Shown here piece after piece: positions 1 to 7,342 of a DNA stretch of 9,785 bases (within the stretch, counting starts at the first letter, position 1; every line of letters begins with the position of its first letter). The notes under the pieces were generated by a model. It was not told where the DNA came from. It saw only the letters and a program-made list of their open reading frames with translations, and ran no database searches. Origin of the DNA: Legionella genomosp. 1 (GTDB taxonomy: Bacteria > Pseudomonadota > Gammaproteobacteria > Legionellales > Legionellaceae); assembly GCA_945867185.1 (NCBI GenBank), contig CAMBHM010000044.1:1-9785 (forward strand), read 5' to 3'. The translations under genes were made by a program, and so were the position numbers.

Positions 1-2357
1 GGATCTGGGAGGTGGGCAGTGGGGCGTATGTGTTGCTTGCAACGGGGTTGACGGGGGTGCCTTGGGTACCGCTCATGGTGATTGTGGCGCTGGTCATTGT
101 GTTGCAGGTGGAGGTTGTACGTCATGCCATCAGTGAGGCGTTGTTTCGGCGTGCCAGTAGCTCCATTCCTACCTTATCTAAAACAGAAGAAGATGCGTTG
201 AATGCGGGGGATACTTGGGTTGAAAAGGATATATTTGTAGGGGCCCCCGATTGGGCACGGTTATCGACTATTAAGACGAGCTTGAGTAAAGAAGAACAGT
301 CTTTCCTTGATCACGAAACGGAAACGTTGTGTGCCATGTTGGATGAATGGGAGATCACACAAACGCATGATCTATCGCCGACTGTGTGGACTTATCTGAA
401 AGACAATGGTTTTTTTGGACTGGTTATTGCCAAAGAATATGGTGGCAAAGGATTTTCTGCACGTGCGCATTCTGATGTGGTGATGAAGATAGCCAGTCGT
501 TCAGGAGTGGCTGCAGTCACCGTGATGGTTCCTAATTCCTTAGGGCCTGGTGAACTGTTGCAACACTATGGTACAGAAGAGCAAAAATCGCATTATCTAC
601 CGCGTCTTGCCAAAGGCATCGATATTCCTTGCTTTGCATTGACAGAACCAGAAGCGGGCAGTGATGCCACCTCCATCAAATCTGAAGCAGTGGTCCTGTA
701 TCAGACAATAGGGGACAAGTCTGTACTGGGACTTCAGTTGACCTTGAATAAACGTTGGATCACATTGTCTCCTGTTGCAACCTTGATTGGACTTGCAGTG
801 CAGTTAAAGGATCCGGAGCAGTTACTGCAAGGAGTTGGGGCGGAAGGAATTACCTGTTTATTGATCCCGCGTGATCTAGAACATCTTGAGATAGGCAATC
901 GTCATTTGGCGGCCAGTCAACCTTTTATGAACGGGACGATTCGAGGCGAAGGGATGTTTGTGCCCATCACCAGTATTATCGGGGGGCAGGAGAAAGCTGG
1001 GAAGGGATGGCAAATGTTGGTGGAGTGTCTTTCCATTGGTCGTTCGATTTCATTGCCAGCGTTAGGGGCTGCTTCGTCAAGTATCTCTTATGTGACTTCG
1101 GGGGCTTTTGCACGCATTCGACGTCAGTTTAGCGTTGAAATCGCACAGTTTGAAGGGATCAAAGAAAAGTTAGCTGAAATTGCGGGCTTGAATTATCTCT
1201 TGAATGCAACCAGACTGTTGACAGTAGCTGCGGTGAATGAAGGTAAAAAGCCCTCTGTGGCTTCAGCCATCACTAAATATTTTAATACCGAATTGGCACG
1301 TAAAGTTGTGAATGCTGCTATTGATGTGCATGCAGGGCGCACTGTTGTGGTGGGTCCTAGAAATTATTTAACCAACTATTATCAAGGGATCCCTATTTCC
1401 GTTACCGTAGAGGGCGCGAACATCATGTCTCGCAATTTATTGATTTTTGGGCAAGGGTCGATGGCGTGTCATCCTTATGTACGGGATGAATTTTATGCGG
1501 TGTCTAAACAAGACAAAGTGGCTTTTCATGGGATCATCTGGCAGCATATTCATTATTTTGTGCGCAATGCCGCTAAAACCATTGCTTCTGCTTGGACGGG
1601 TGGTCGATTGATTGCTACGCCAGACAGTCTGCTAAAACGAGACTATCAACGACTGGAGCGGCTGAGCTATGCCTTTGCGTGGCTTGCAGATCTCTCCTTG
1701 ATCACGTTGGGTGGTTCGCTGAAGCGTAAAGAGCGATTGTCTGCAAGATTGGCCGATGGCATGTCTTATTTATATCTTGCCATGGCAGCCTTGCATCATT
1801 GTCAGCAACAAGAAGAACAAGCAGATGAACGCTTGCACGCAAGTTGGGCGGTGACGTATTGCTTTTATCACGCGCAACAATCCATGATTGCATTTTGTAG
1901 AAATTTCCCTATTCGATCGCTCGGTGTATTGGCGCGTTGCTTGGCTTTTCCTTGGGGACAATCGATGCGATATCCAAGTGATGCCCTAGACCATCAATTA
2001 GCGACACTCATGACTCAAAACAATCATTATCGAACAGGGATGACATCGTATCTTTATTTGAGTGGTGATCCCACACAACCTGTTGATAGAATGGAGTATG
2101 CATTGCAGTTGATTTTGAAACATGCTGAATTGTATAAGAAAGTCAGTGATCTGAAACGATACACCGGCGCTGCCTTGAAAGAACAATTAGCGCTGAAAGT
2201 AGCAGCCGGGGCGTTACTGCAGTCTGAAATGGATGCATTGGTGCGTGTAGAGCGAGCACGTTGGGAGGCCATACAGGTGGATGAGTTCACTAAAGAGTCG
2301 ATGACGCATAAAACGTTTGCATCGGTGGCAGATAAGCAGCCAAATCCGTTAGATTAA
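1..2357 (+). CDS. fadE: Acyl-CoA dehydrogenase FadE, 5' end cut by the window edge
   Basis: FadE catalyses the first step of fatty-acid beta-oxidation, FAD-dependent oxidation of acyl-CoA to trans-2-enoyl-CoA, at the inner membrane. The frame is open to the left edge. A GTG at 12 is possible, but its GGGAGG runs into the start codon and cannot act as a ribosome site. By recalled comparison with E. coli FadE (814 aa), about 25 residues are missing, so the true start lies outside. Numbering from that GTG: hydrophobic N-terminal segment 17-33; acyl-CoA dehydrogenase core about 90-490, with CFALTEPEAGSDA at 207-219 (flavin/substrate region) and TVEGANIM at 465-472, whose Glu468 aligns with the usual catalytic base; then the C-terminal domain special to long FadE proteins (DUF1974 type) to about 770, including LGGSLKRKERLSARL. 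The gene is intact to TAA. It probably shares a transcript with the ORF 24 bases downstream. Family assignment is very secure. Confidence 0.96.
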   Translation, partial: IWEVGSGAYVLLATGLTGVPWVPLMVIVALVIVLQVEVVRHAISEALFRRASSSIPTLSKTEEDALNAGDTWVEKDIFVGAPDWARLSTIKTSLSKEEQSFLDHETETLCAMLDEWEITQTHDLSPTVWTYLKDNGFFGLVIAKEYGGKGFSARAHSDVVMKIASRSGVAAVTVMVPNSLGPGELLQHYGTEEQKSHYLPRLAKGIDIPCFALTEPEAGSDATSIKSEAVVLYQTIGDKSVLGLQLTLNKRWITLSPVATLIGLAVQLKDPEQLLQGVGAEGITCLLIPRDLEHLEIGNRHLAASQPFMNGTIRGEGMFVPITSIIGGQEKAGKGWQMLVECLSIGRSISLPALGAASSSISYVTSGAFARIRRQFSVEIAQFEGIKEKLAEIAGLNYLLNATRLLTVAAVNEGKKPSVASAITKYFNTELARKVVNAAIDVHAGRTVVVGPRNYLTNYYQGIPISVTVEGANIMSRNLLIFGQGSMACHPYVRDEFYAVSKQDKVAFHGIIWQHIHYFVRNAAKTIASAWTGGRLIATPDSLLKRDYQRLERLSYAFAWLADLSLITLGGSLKRKERLSARLADGMSYLYLAMAALHHCQQQEEQADERLHASWAVTYCFYHAQQSMIAFCRNFPIRSLGVLARCLAFPWGQSMRYPSDALDHQLATLMTQNNHYRTGMTSYLYLSGDPTQPVDRMEYALQLILKHAELYKKVSDLKRYTGAALKEQLALKVAAGALLQSEMDALVRVERARWEAIQVDEFTKESMTHKTFASVADKQPNPLD

Positions 2358-2381
2358 TGTGATGTAAAATGAGGTTGGGCC

Positions 2382-3101
2382 GTGGCTCAACAAAAATCTC
2401 ACCATACAAGAGGGTTGAATATGGGGTTGCCATTAGTGAGAGCAGGGAATGGCTCGAGTACAGGCATGTTACCAAATGCCACGCAATTAGAATCAGCCAT
2501 GAACCTTGCGACCACGCCTGAAGCAAAAGTGTATTTGTTGTCAGAGTTCATGCGTGTTGCGAAGGAGTGTGGGCAAGCAGAGCATCCTGCTGTGACAGAA
2601 GTCATCACGATATTGAATGAAAATGTATTGCTTGGAAAACAAGCAGCCATTTGGGCAGGACAACCCCCTAAAACGCCCTTTCAGTTGCAGCAAGACAGCT
2701 TGGTGGCCCGAGCTGCCAAGGTGCTTAGTGAAGGCACCCTGGTTCGGTTGATCTTGGACATTGCGCTTAGCAACACGGCGGAATTGTTGCGAGGATATTC
2801 TCAAGAGGGGGCCCCCTTAGATGAAGAAACCTTGGCTGTGATCGATAAGTTATTCAATGCCTGGTTGGCTCAGGATGAGCTGGTAAGCAAGGGGGGGGTG
2901 ATTTATGAGGGTACTACAGAAGGGGATCCCAAAACTGATGCACAAGGGAACCCTATCCGAGCCAACGCAACTGAATTAAGGCAAAAAATACCCGAAGAGT
3001 TCAATAGTTACGCGAAAAAATATAATTTTGAGGTGACCGTAGTCGATCATTCTGAACAACAATTTGGTGTGGGTGCTGAACAAGAGGCGGGTCTCGCTTA
3101 G
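2382..3101 (+). CDS. Hypothetical protein of 239 aa, no recognised family
   Basis: I do not recognise this protein. It lies 24 bases after fadE on the same strand, so it is probably co-transcribed. The GTG at 2382 follows GAGG (2371-2374) at 7 bases. An in-frame ATG at 2421 (residue 14) follows AAGAGGG at 6 bases and is an equally good start, giving 226 aa. There is no signal peptide or membrane segment, so it is probably soluble. Residues 1-35 look flexible (Gly, Ser, Asn). Residues 36-170 look mainly alpha-helical, with repeated Leu/Ala/Glu spacing. Residues 174-200 are polar and loop-like, and the tail ends in acidic and small residues (GAEQEAGLA). A G8 tract at 2891-2898 falls at residues 170-173. 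The TAG stop overlaps the stop codon of convergent murU. Length, two good ribosome sites and codon use like its neighbours support a real gene; the function is unknown. Confidence 0.75.
   Translation: MAQQKSHHTRGLNMGLPLVRAGNGSSTGMLPNATQLESAMNLATTPEAKVYLLSEFMRVAKECGQAEHPAVTEVITILNENVLLGKQAAIWAGQPPKTPFQLQQDSLVARAAKVLSEGTLVRLILDIALSNTAELLRGYSQEGAPLDEETLAVIDKLFNAWLAQDELVSKGGVIYEGTTEGDPKTDAQGNPIRANATELRQKIPEEFNSYAKKYNFEVTVVDHSEQQFGVGAEQEAGLA
2408..2414 (+). promoter_or_regulatory. Alternative ribosome binding site inside the 2382 ORF
   Basis: AAGAGGG lies 6 bases before the in-frame ATG at 2421. It is at least as good as GAGG (2371-2374) before the GTG at 2382, so the start of the unknown protein is ambiguous by 13 residues. 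The extra N-terminal residues (MAQQKSHHTRGLN) are polar and carry no visible motif. Confidence 0.4.
2891..2898 (+). repeat. Homopolymer of eight G in the unknown ORF
   Basis: This is the longest single-base run I noticed in the window. It is read AAG GGG GGG GTG (K170-G-G-V173). Loss of one G gives TGA directly after the two glycines. Gain of one G gives GGT GAT TTA TGA, so translation stops three codons further on. Either slip removes the last roughly 67 residues. Runs of six to seven G also occur in fadE and lptD, so long G runs are partly a matter of GGG glycine codon use here. Confidence 0.85.
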
Positions 3102-3772
3102 TACTGTAGAGATGACGTACGGATGTTGAGCTCCTTCAATCGTTCTGGCGTTCCCACATCACACCACTCCCCCTCATACACTTCTCCACTGACTTCGTGA
3201 TGGTTGGCCCAAAAACGCAATAAGGGGGTCAAGCTATACCGACCGGGATGTAAAGATTGAAATCGACGTGGATGATGACAGGCAATCCCAGAAAAAGTAT
3301 ATTGACGGTGTGTATTCTCAACGTATCGTGCGGTATTTAAGCCAAAATCAGCTTGGAGCAAATAGCTTGGTGTTTTTATTAAAACCAGATGTGTGAGGCC
3401 GGAAGCAGGCAAGCACAATGTGTCGAATGGAAAATCAGTGACAATATCTGCGTTGATGGTTGCGAACGGCTCTGATCCTAATAGCGATAGAACATTTACA
3501 ATGCCTCCGCCGGTTTCAAGTCCCCCTGGTGGTTCCGGGGCATAGAGAATCTCAAGGCCAAATGGTGCACCATGACTGAAATGTTGTTTGATTTGCCCGC
3601 CCAAATAAGCATGATTGATGATGAGTCGTTCAAAGCCTGCGCGTGCTAGGTTCTGCACATGGTATTCGATAAGTGGGATCCCATGAATCGTGCATAATGC
3701 TTTTGGTTTGTGATCGGTCAGAGGTTTTAGTCGTTCCCCACGACCTGCTGCAAAAATAAAGGCTGTTTTCAT
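3098..3772 (-). CDS. murU: N-acetylmuramate alpha-1-phosphate uridylyltransferase MurU
   Basis: MurU transfers UMP from UTP to MurNAc-1-phosphate to give UDP-MurNAc, completing the recycling route that bypasses early peptidoglycan synthesis (and MurA, the fosfomycin target). The 224-aa length is close to Pseudomonas MurU. It is a sugar-nucleotide transferase fold: FAAGRGERLKPLT at 7-19 binds the nucleotide, PKAL at 23-26 carries the conserved Lys, ETGGGI at 86-91 binds substrate, NADI at 107-110 supplies the metal-binding Asp, and WCDVGTPERL at 203-212 is the C-terminal signature. The frame is open further upstream to 3844, but the family begins at MKTAFIFAAG. That ATG overlaps the amgK stop as ATGA (3769-3772), the classic sign of translational coupling, so I chose 3772. 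The 3' end meets the convergent ORF with overlapping stop codons. The alternative, a general sugar-phosphate nucleotidyltransferase, is less likely because of amgK next to it. Confidence 0.93.
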   Translation of the reverse strand: MKTAFIFAAGRGERLKPLTDHKPKALCTIHGIPLIEYHVQNLARAGFERLIINHAYLGGQIKQHFSHGAPFGLEILYAPEPPGGLETGGGIVNVLSLLGSEPFATINADIVTDFPFDTLCLPASGLTHLVLIKTPSYLLQADFGLNTARYVENTHRQYTFSGIACHHPRRFQSLHPGRYSLTPLLRFWANHHEVSGEVYEGEWCDVGTPERLKELNIRTSSLQY

Positions 3773-4758
3773 GAGACGAGATCGGCGAATCGTGTACATA
3801 CTTTGTCTTCCATCAAATGCTGCAGCGGGAGTAACTCGGGACATTCAGGCAGTGCATTCATGACATACTGGAAGGTGAGCGGCAAATCAGATAGATAATT
3901 AGATTTATTATCTCGCAAATGCAAGCGACAAAAAATGCCCAATACTTTCAAGTGACGTTGTAGCCCGCATACTGTAAAAGCGCGAGTGAATGCCGCACCA
4001 GATAAACTGCGTGGTTCTGGCAGATGGCTATAGAAATACTGGATCCAATGCGTGATGCGAGTGGTTGGCCACTGGATGTAGCAGTCTTTCAGCAGAGACA
4101 CCAAGTCATACGCAGCAGGCCCTACCATGGCATCCTGAAAATCAAGGACTGCTAGCGCTTCGTTACCTAAAACCATCAGATTGCGGGAATGAAAATCTCG
4201 ATGGATCAGCACTTGCGGTTGTGTGGCGATATTGCTGGCAAGCCAGTTTAACGCTCCGTTTAATAGGATTGACTCGGTTGTCGTGAGGGTGAGGCCAAGG
4301 TGGGCATTTAAAAACCATTCTTGAAAGAGCGCCATTTCTTGATGCATGAAAGAGACATCAAAAGAGGGGAGTTTAAGAGACGGAGGGGGTGTTTGTTGTA
4401 AACACAATAAAGTGTCCATGGCTCTTTGGTACAGTCGCTCGGCGTTTTCTTCAGTTAAAGTTTTTAAAAACACTTGATCGCCTAAATCTTCAAGGAGAAG
4501 AAACCCTGCTGTAGGCGCTTGGGCCACAATAGCGGGCGTGTGAAGCCCTAAGGTACGTAAATGACGTGCCAGGGTGACAAAGGGTCCTATCTCTTCTTTA
4601 GGAGGAGGTGCGTCCATCACTACATAGCTGGATGTGGCCTGAGTCAGGCGATAATATCGCCTAAAACTCGCGTCGCCAGCCAGTGGGAGCAGTATAAAGG
4701 GCTCGTTACTTAAGCAGCTTCGTAGCCAGGTGTTGAGTGCGTTTCGTCGTGATTGCAT
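3769..4758 (-). CDS. amgK: N-acetylmuramate/N-acetylglucosamine anomeric kinase AmgK
   Basis: AmgK phosphorylates the anomeric carbon of MurNAc (and GlcNAc) recovered from cell-wall turnover, feeding MurU in the cytoplasm. The protein has the aminoglycoside-phosphotransferase kinase fold: AGDASFRRYYR at 27-37 is the nucleotide loop, VVMDAPP at 46-52 is typical of this family, LLLEDLGD at 87-94 is the hinge, HRDFHSRN at 186-193 is the catalytic loop (Asp188 base, Asn193 metal), and LDFQDA at 205-210 holds the metal-binding Asp206. The 329-aa length is normal. The ATG at 4758 has only a weak GAAG ribosome site. The gene is first in an amgK-murU pair divergent from lptD, the arrangement known in Pseudomonas, which supports this role over an antibiotic phosphotransferase. 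All key kinase residues are present. Confidence 0.93.
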   Translation of the reverse strand: MQSRRNALNTWLRSCLSNEPFILLPLAGDASFRRYYRLTQATSSYVVMDAPPPKEEIGPFVTLARHLRTLGLHTPAIVAQAPTAGFLLLEDLGDQVFLKTLTEENAERLYQRAMDTLLCLQQTPPPSLKLPSFDVSFMHQEMALFQEWFLNAHLGLTLTTTESILLNGALNWLASNIATQPQVLIHRDFHSRNLMVLGNEALAVLDFQDAMVGPAAYDLVSLLKDCYIQWPTTRITHWIQYFYSHLPEPRSLSGAAFTRAFTVCGLQRHLKVLGIFCRLHLRDNKSNYLSDLPLTFQYVMNALPECPELLPLQHLMEDKVCTRFADLVS

Positions 4759-4766
4759 GGTATACT
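4758..4766 (+). promoter_or_regulatory. Extended -10 promoter for lptD
   Basis: TGGTATACT is an extended -10 element: TG, one base, then TATACT matching five of six of TATAAT. No good -35 stands at 16-18 bases; TTGAGT at 4733-4738 is 22 bases away, too far. Extended -10 promoters often manage without one. The expected transcription start is near 4773, leaving a leader of about 34 bases before the GTG at 4807. The element touches the amgK start codon, so polymerase bound here would cover amgK initiation DNA. Confidence 0.55.
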
Positions 4767-4772
4767 TCAGAG

Positions 4773-4790
4773 ACCTGTTTTGTAGCAGGT
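4773..4790 (+). repeat. Dyad in the amgK/lptD divergent region; hairpin at the lptD mRNA 5' end
   Basis: ACCTG (4773-4777) and CAGGT (4786-4790) are perfect inverted copies. As RNA the stem grows to seven pairs, counting one G-U (4778-4785) and one U-A (4779-4784), with a four-base loop. It begins at the predicted lptD transcription start and ends just before the ribosome site. It could be an mRNA-stabilising hairpin, a protein operator between the two promoters, or chance. Confidence 0.4.
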
Positions 4791-4796
4791 ATCATA
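4791..4796 (-). promoter_or_regulatory. Weak candidate -10 for amgK-murU
   Basis: On the minus strand this reads TATGAT, five of six matches to the sigma70 -10, about 32 bases before the amgK ATG. The best -35-like sequence, TTCACC (complement of 4812-4817), is only 15 bases away, shorter than usual. If real, its start near 4784 would make the lptD and amgK transcripts overlap by about a dozen bases at their 5' ends. Confidence 0.25.
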
Positions 4797-4800
4797 AGGT
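4796..4800 (+). promoter_or_regulatory. Ribosome binding site that sets the GTG start of lptD
   Basis: AAGGT ends 6 bases before GTG 4807, good spacing. No in-frame ATG gives a plausible signal peptide nearby, so the GTG is supported. Confidence 0.6.
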
Positions 4801-4806
4801 ATTTTC

Positions 4807-7302
4807 GTGGCGGTGAATATTAAGTTTTTTGGGTCGCTCATCGGTTGTTGGTTTGCTACAACAAGTGTCGCGACTGTGTCTCCGGGGATAACGCCTGTCA
4901 AGGCATGTGTTGTTACCCGAGAGGAACGGTTGACTCCCTTATTTCGAGCACATCTCGCTGATTGTCTTGGGTGGGAGGATGCCTCTTCGCCTGTTTGTCA
5001 CGGATCCTACGAACCTATTACGATTACTCCCTTAGCAACACCAGATGAAATACAGGTATTGGCTGATAATGTGTCGCTCTATGCGGCAGGCCGATCCACC
5101 TTGCAGGGACATGTAGAAGTACGAGAGACAGCCCGCATTGTGAATGCAGAAACAGCGACCATCTATCGGGATGCAGCCACGCACACCGTTACTAAAATTA
5201 TTTTGCATGGAAATGTATTATATCGTGAGCCTGATAGGTTGATGCGTGCTCGGCGTGCTACGATTCATCCAGAGGATAGCTCTTTTGAGGTGGAAGAAGT
5301 GTTGTATCGCCTCAATACGGACAGGGCGAATGCTTTATTACCGGCCTGGGGGCGGGCCGCGTTTGTACAACGGTTACCCAACCAGACCTTGGTCTTTCAA
5401 AAAGCCACCTATACCACCTGTGCTCCAAAGGACAAGGCTTGGCAAATTGAAGCACGCGAGATCACTTTGGATAAAGTGAAAGGGAGGGGAGTTGCAAGAG
5501 GCGCGACCCTGCGAATTGCTGATTGGCCTGTGTTGGTTGCACCGTACTTGAGCTTTCCGACATCAAAAGCTCGAAAATCAGGGTTCTTAATGCCGGTAAC
5601 AGGGTACTCCAATGTGGGGGGCGTTGATATGGCCCTGCCTTATTACTGGAACATCGCACCCAACTATGATGCAACGCTCGTCCCCCATTTATTTACACGT
5701 CGAGGCATGATGATGGGGGGAGATCTGCGGTTTCTAACACCACATTCCAGCGGCGTTTTGGGGGGCAATGTGTTGCCGAGAGACAAGATCTTTCAGTCAT
5801 TCTTGCAGACTAATCAGGCGCAATATCCCCAACTGCAAGGCCAACCCTCAAACAGGTGGTCGGTCCTTTTAAAAGAACACACGGTGTTGACGGACAATCT
5901 GCAGATGCACGTTTCCTATCAAAAAGTATCCGATTCTTACTACTTACAAGACTTCAGTAGTAATCTTGCGGTGGCAACGGAAAACCAATTGTTGCATCAA
6001 GGGGATGTGACTTATACGACTGATCATTGGATGCTGGGGGGGATGTTACAAGGGTATCAAACGCTGCATCCAATCAATCAGTCACTGGTATCCAATACCT
6101 ATGAACGTCTGCCACAATTAATGGCTCGTGGAACGTATGATGAGTTGCCCCTGCATGCTAACTTCAATGTATTGGGCGAGTTTGATTACTTTCGATGGCC
6201 CTCATCCGATGTAAAGCAACCAGAAGGCCCTCGGTATCATCTCAACCCGATTCTATCCATGCCCTATCAACGTCCGTGGGGATATGTCACCCCGTCGGTA
6301 CAAGCGGTGGAAAATTATTATGATGTGGCGTATTCGGGGATGAGGACTATTGCTGCTAGTACGTTTAGTCGAACGATTCCACGGTACAGTGTAGACAGCG
6401 GGCTCTATTTTGAGCGCTTGATGGCAGGCCAAGCGCTTACACAAACGATAGAGCCGAGATTGTTTTATCTCTTTGTGCCTTATCATAATCAATCTGCAGT
6501 TCCAGTATATGATTCGGCCTATATGATTTTCAATCAAAATCAATTGTTTCGTACGAATCGATTTTCTGGTTTCGATAGAATTGGAGATGCCAATCAAGTC
6601 GCTTATGCAGTCACGTCTCGTTGGCTTTCTGAACGAGATGGTGCTGAAAAAGCATCGCTCTCCGTTGGGCAACTTCGATATTTCAGCACACGACGGACCA
6701 TGCTGTGTTATCGACAGGATGGGCAATGTAACGATAATCCCCTCATGTTAGGATATGTCCCCCCCGCTGCTAACGTCTCTCCCATCACCTCTAGAGCAAC
6801 TTATCAACTCAGTTCAGCGTGGGCTATGAGTGGTGATTACGTCTATGATGTTTATACTAACGCCACCAATAATGGGAACCTCAATCTGCATTATCAACCT
6901 GCTAGTAATCAGATCATCAGTCTTGGGTATACGTATTTGGTCAATGGCAATATCTTGCAAGTGCCTGCAGTCGGCATAGAAAATAATGCCTTACATCAAG
7001 CAACCATTGCCTCGGCTTGGCCACTGACGGAACAATGGAGCGGGCTCGGAGCCTATAGCTATAATGTGAGCAAAGGGTACCAGATGATGACGATGGTTGG
7101 TATGCAGTATGATACGTGCTGTTGGGCAATGAGGTTGTTAGGTGGGCGTTCTTTCAAGAGTCTGTCACCCTATACAGCGATGCCACAATATAACAACAAT
7201 GTTTATCTACAGATTTTGTTAAAGGGCTTGGGCTCCGTTGCAAACAGTGATCCTACGAGTACAATCAGCACGTATTTACCAGGGTACCATAATCAATTTT
7301 GA
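4807..7302 (+). CDS. lptD: LPS-assembly outer-membrane protein LptD
   Basis: LptD forms, with lipoprotein LptE, the outer-membrane gate that places LPS in the outer leaflet; its periplasmic domain receives LPS from the LptA bridge. Length is 831 aa (E. coli 784). Residues 1-22 form a signal peptide with likely cleavage after SVA. An LptA-like jellyroll spans about 80-190. The barrel domain runs from about 255 to the end, with RKSGFLMP (256-263), LPYYWNIAPNYDAT (277-290), TQTIEPRLFY (545-554) and SRWLSERD (604-611) matching the family. The disulphide cysteines are kept: Cys64 in CHGSYEP probably matches E. coli Cys31, Cys205 matches Cys173, and the pair Cys771-Cys772 matches Cys724-725. The protein ends in Phe, the usual barrel recognition residue. 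Odd points: extra cysteines at 34, 53, 634 and 641. SurA, which helps fold LptD, is encoded next. The gene is intact and essential in most Gram-negatives. Confidence 0.97.
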   Translation: MAVNIKFFGSLIGCWFATTSVATVSPGITPVKACVVTREERLTPLFRAHLADCLGWEDASSPVCHGSYEPITITPLATPDEIQVLADNVSLYAAGRSTLQGHVEVRETARIVNAETATIYRDAATHTVTKIILHGNVLYREPDRLMRARRATIHPEDSSFEVEEVLYRLNTDRANALLPAWGRAAFVQRLPNQTLVFQKATYTTCAPKDKAWQIEAREITLDKVKGRGVARGATLRIADWPVLVAPYLSFPTSKARKSGFLMPVTGYSNVGGVDMALPYYWNIAPNYDATLVPHLFTRRGMMMGGDLRFLTPHSSGVLGGNVLPRDKIFQSFLQTNQAQYPQLQGQPSNRWSVLLKEHTVLTDNLQMHVSYQKVSDSYYLQDFSSNLAVATENQLLHQGDVTYTTDHWMLGGMLQGYQTLHPINQSLVSNTYERLPQLMARGTYDELPLHANFNVLGEFDYFRWPSSDVKQPEGPRYHLNPILSMPYQRPWGYVTPSVQAVENYYDVAYSGMRTIAASTFSRTIPRYSVDSGLYFERLMAGQALTQTIEPRLFYLFVPYHNQSAVPVYDSAYMIFNQNQLFRTNRFSGFDRIGDANQVAYAVTSRWLSERDGAEKASLSVGQLRYFSTRRTMLCYRQDGQCNDNPLMLGYVPPAANVSPITSRATYQLSSAWAMSGDYVYDVYTNATNNGNLNLHYQPASNQIISLGYTYLVNGNILQVPAVGIENNALHQATIASAWPLTEQWSGLGAYSYNVSKGYQMMTMVGMQYDTCCWAMRLLGGRSFKSLSPYTAMPQYNNNVYLQILLKGLGSVANSDPTSTISTYLPGYHNQF

Positions 7303-7307
7303 GCGTA

Positions 7308-7342
7308 ATTTGGTCAAATAAATTGATATTTTAATGACAAAT
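7308..7342. repeat. AT-rich imperfect inverted repeat after lptD
   Basis: ATTTGGTC (7308-7315) pairs with GACAAAT (7336-7342) apart from one bulged G, and inside it AAATA (7316-7320) pairs with TATTT (7327-7331) around AATTGA. The result is about 12 pairs with a four-base bulge. It lacks a GC-rich stem and a T-tract, so it is not a good intrinsic terminator. It overlaps the -35 of the surA promoter, so an operator role is possible. Confidence 0.35.

Noticed and set aside
12..14. GTG at 12 as the true start of fadE
   Set aside because: The Shine-Dalgarno-like GGGAGG abuts the codon, the frame is open to the edge, and the family has about 28 more N-terminal residues.
2358..2381. TAAAAT (2365-2370) as a separate promoter for the 2382 ORF
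   Set aside because: No -35-like sequence at 16-18 bases and no TGn extension; co-transcription with fadE is simpler.
2806..2817. Perfect 12-base palindrome AGGGGGCCCCCT in the unknown ORF
   Set aside because: It has no loop or T-run for a terminator, lies in coding sequence for Glu-Gly-Ala-Pro-Leu, appears once, and fits the local liking for G and C runs.
3773..3844. Upstream extension of murU by 24 residues
   Set aside because: The extension lies within amgK, has no family similarity, and the ATG at 3772 starts at the conserved MKTAFIFAAG with a coupling overlap.
3769..4758. Aminoglycoside-resistance phosphotransferase
   Set aside because: The fold is shared, but the AmgK-type motifs, the coupled murU and the divergent lptD point to cell-wall sugar recycling.
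6253..6726. 157-residue open frame on the minus strand inside lptD
   Set aside because: It is the antisense shadow of a conserved barrel region, has no recognisable domain, and would conflict with an essential gene.
6759..6765. C7 run in lptD as a phase-variation tract
   Set aside because: LptD is essential in most Gram-negatives, and several similar G/C runs occur across the window, so this reads as codon preference.
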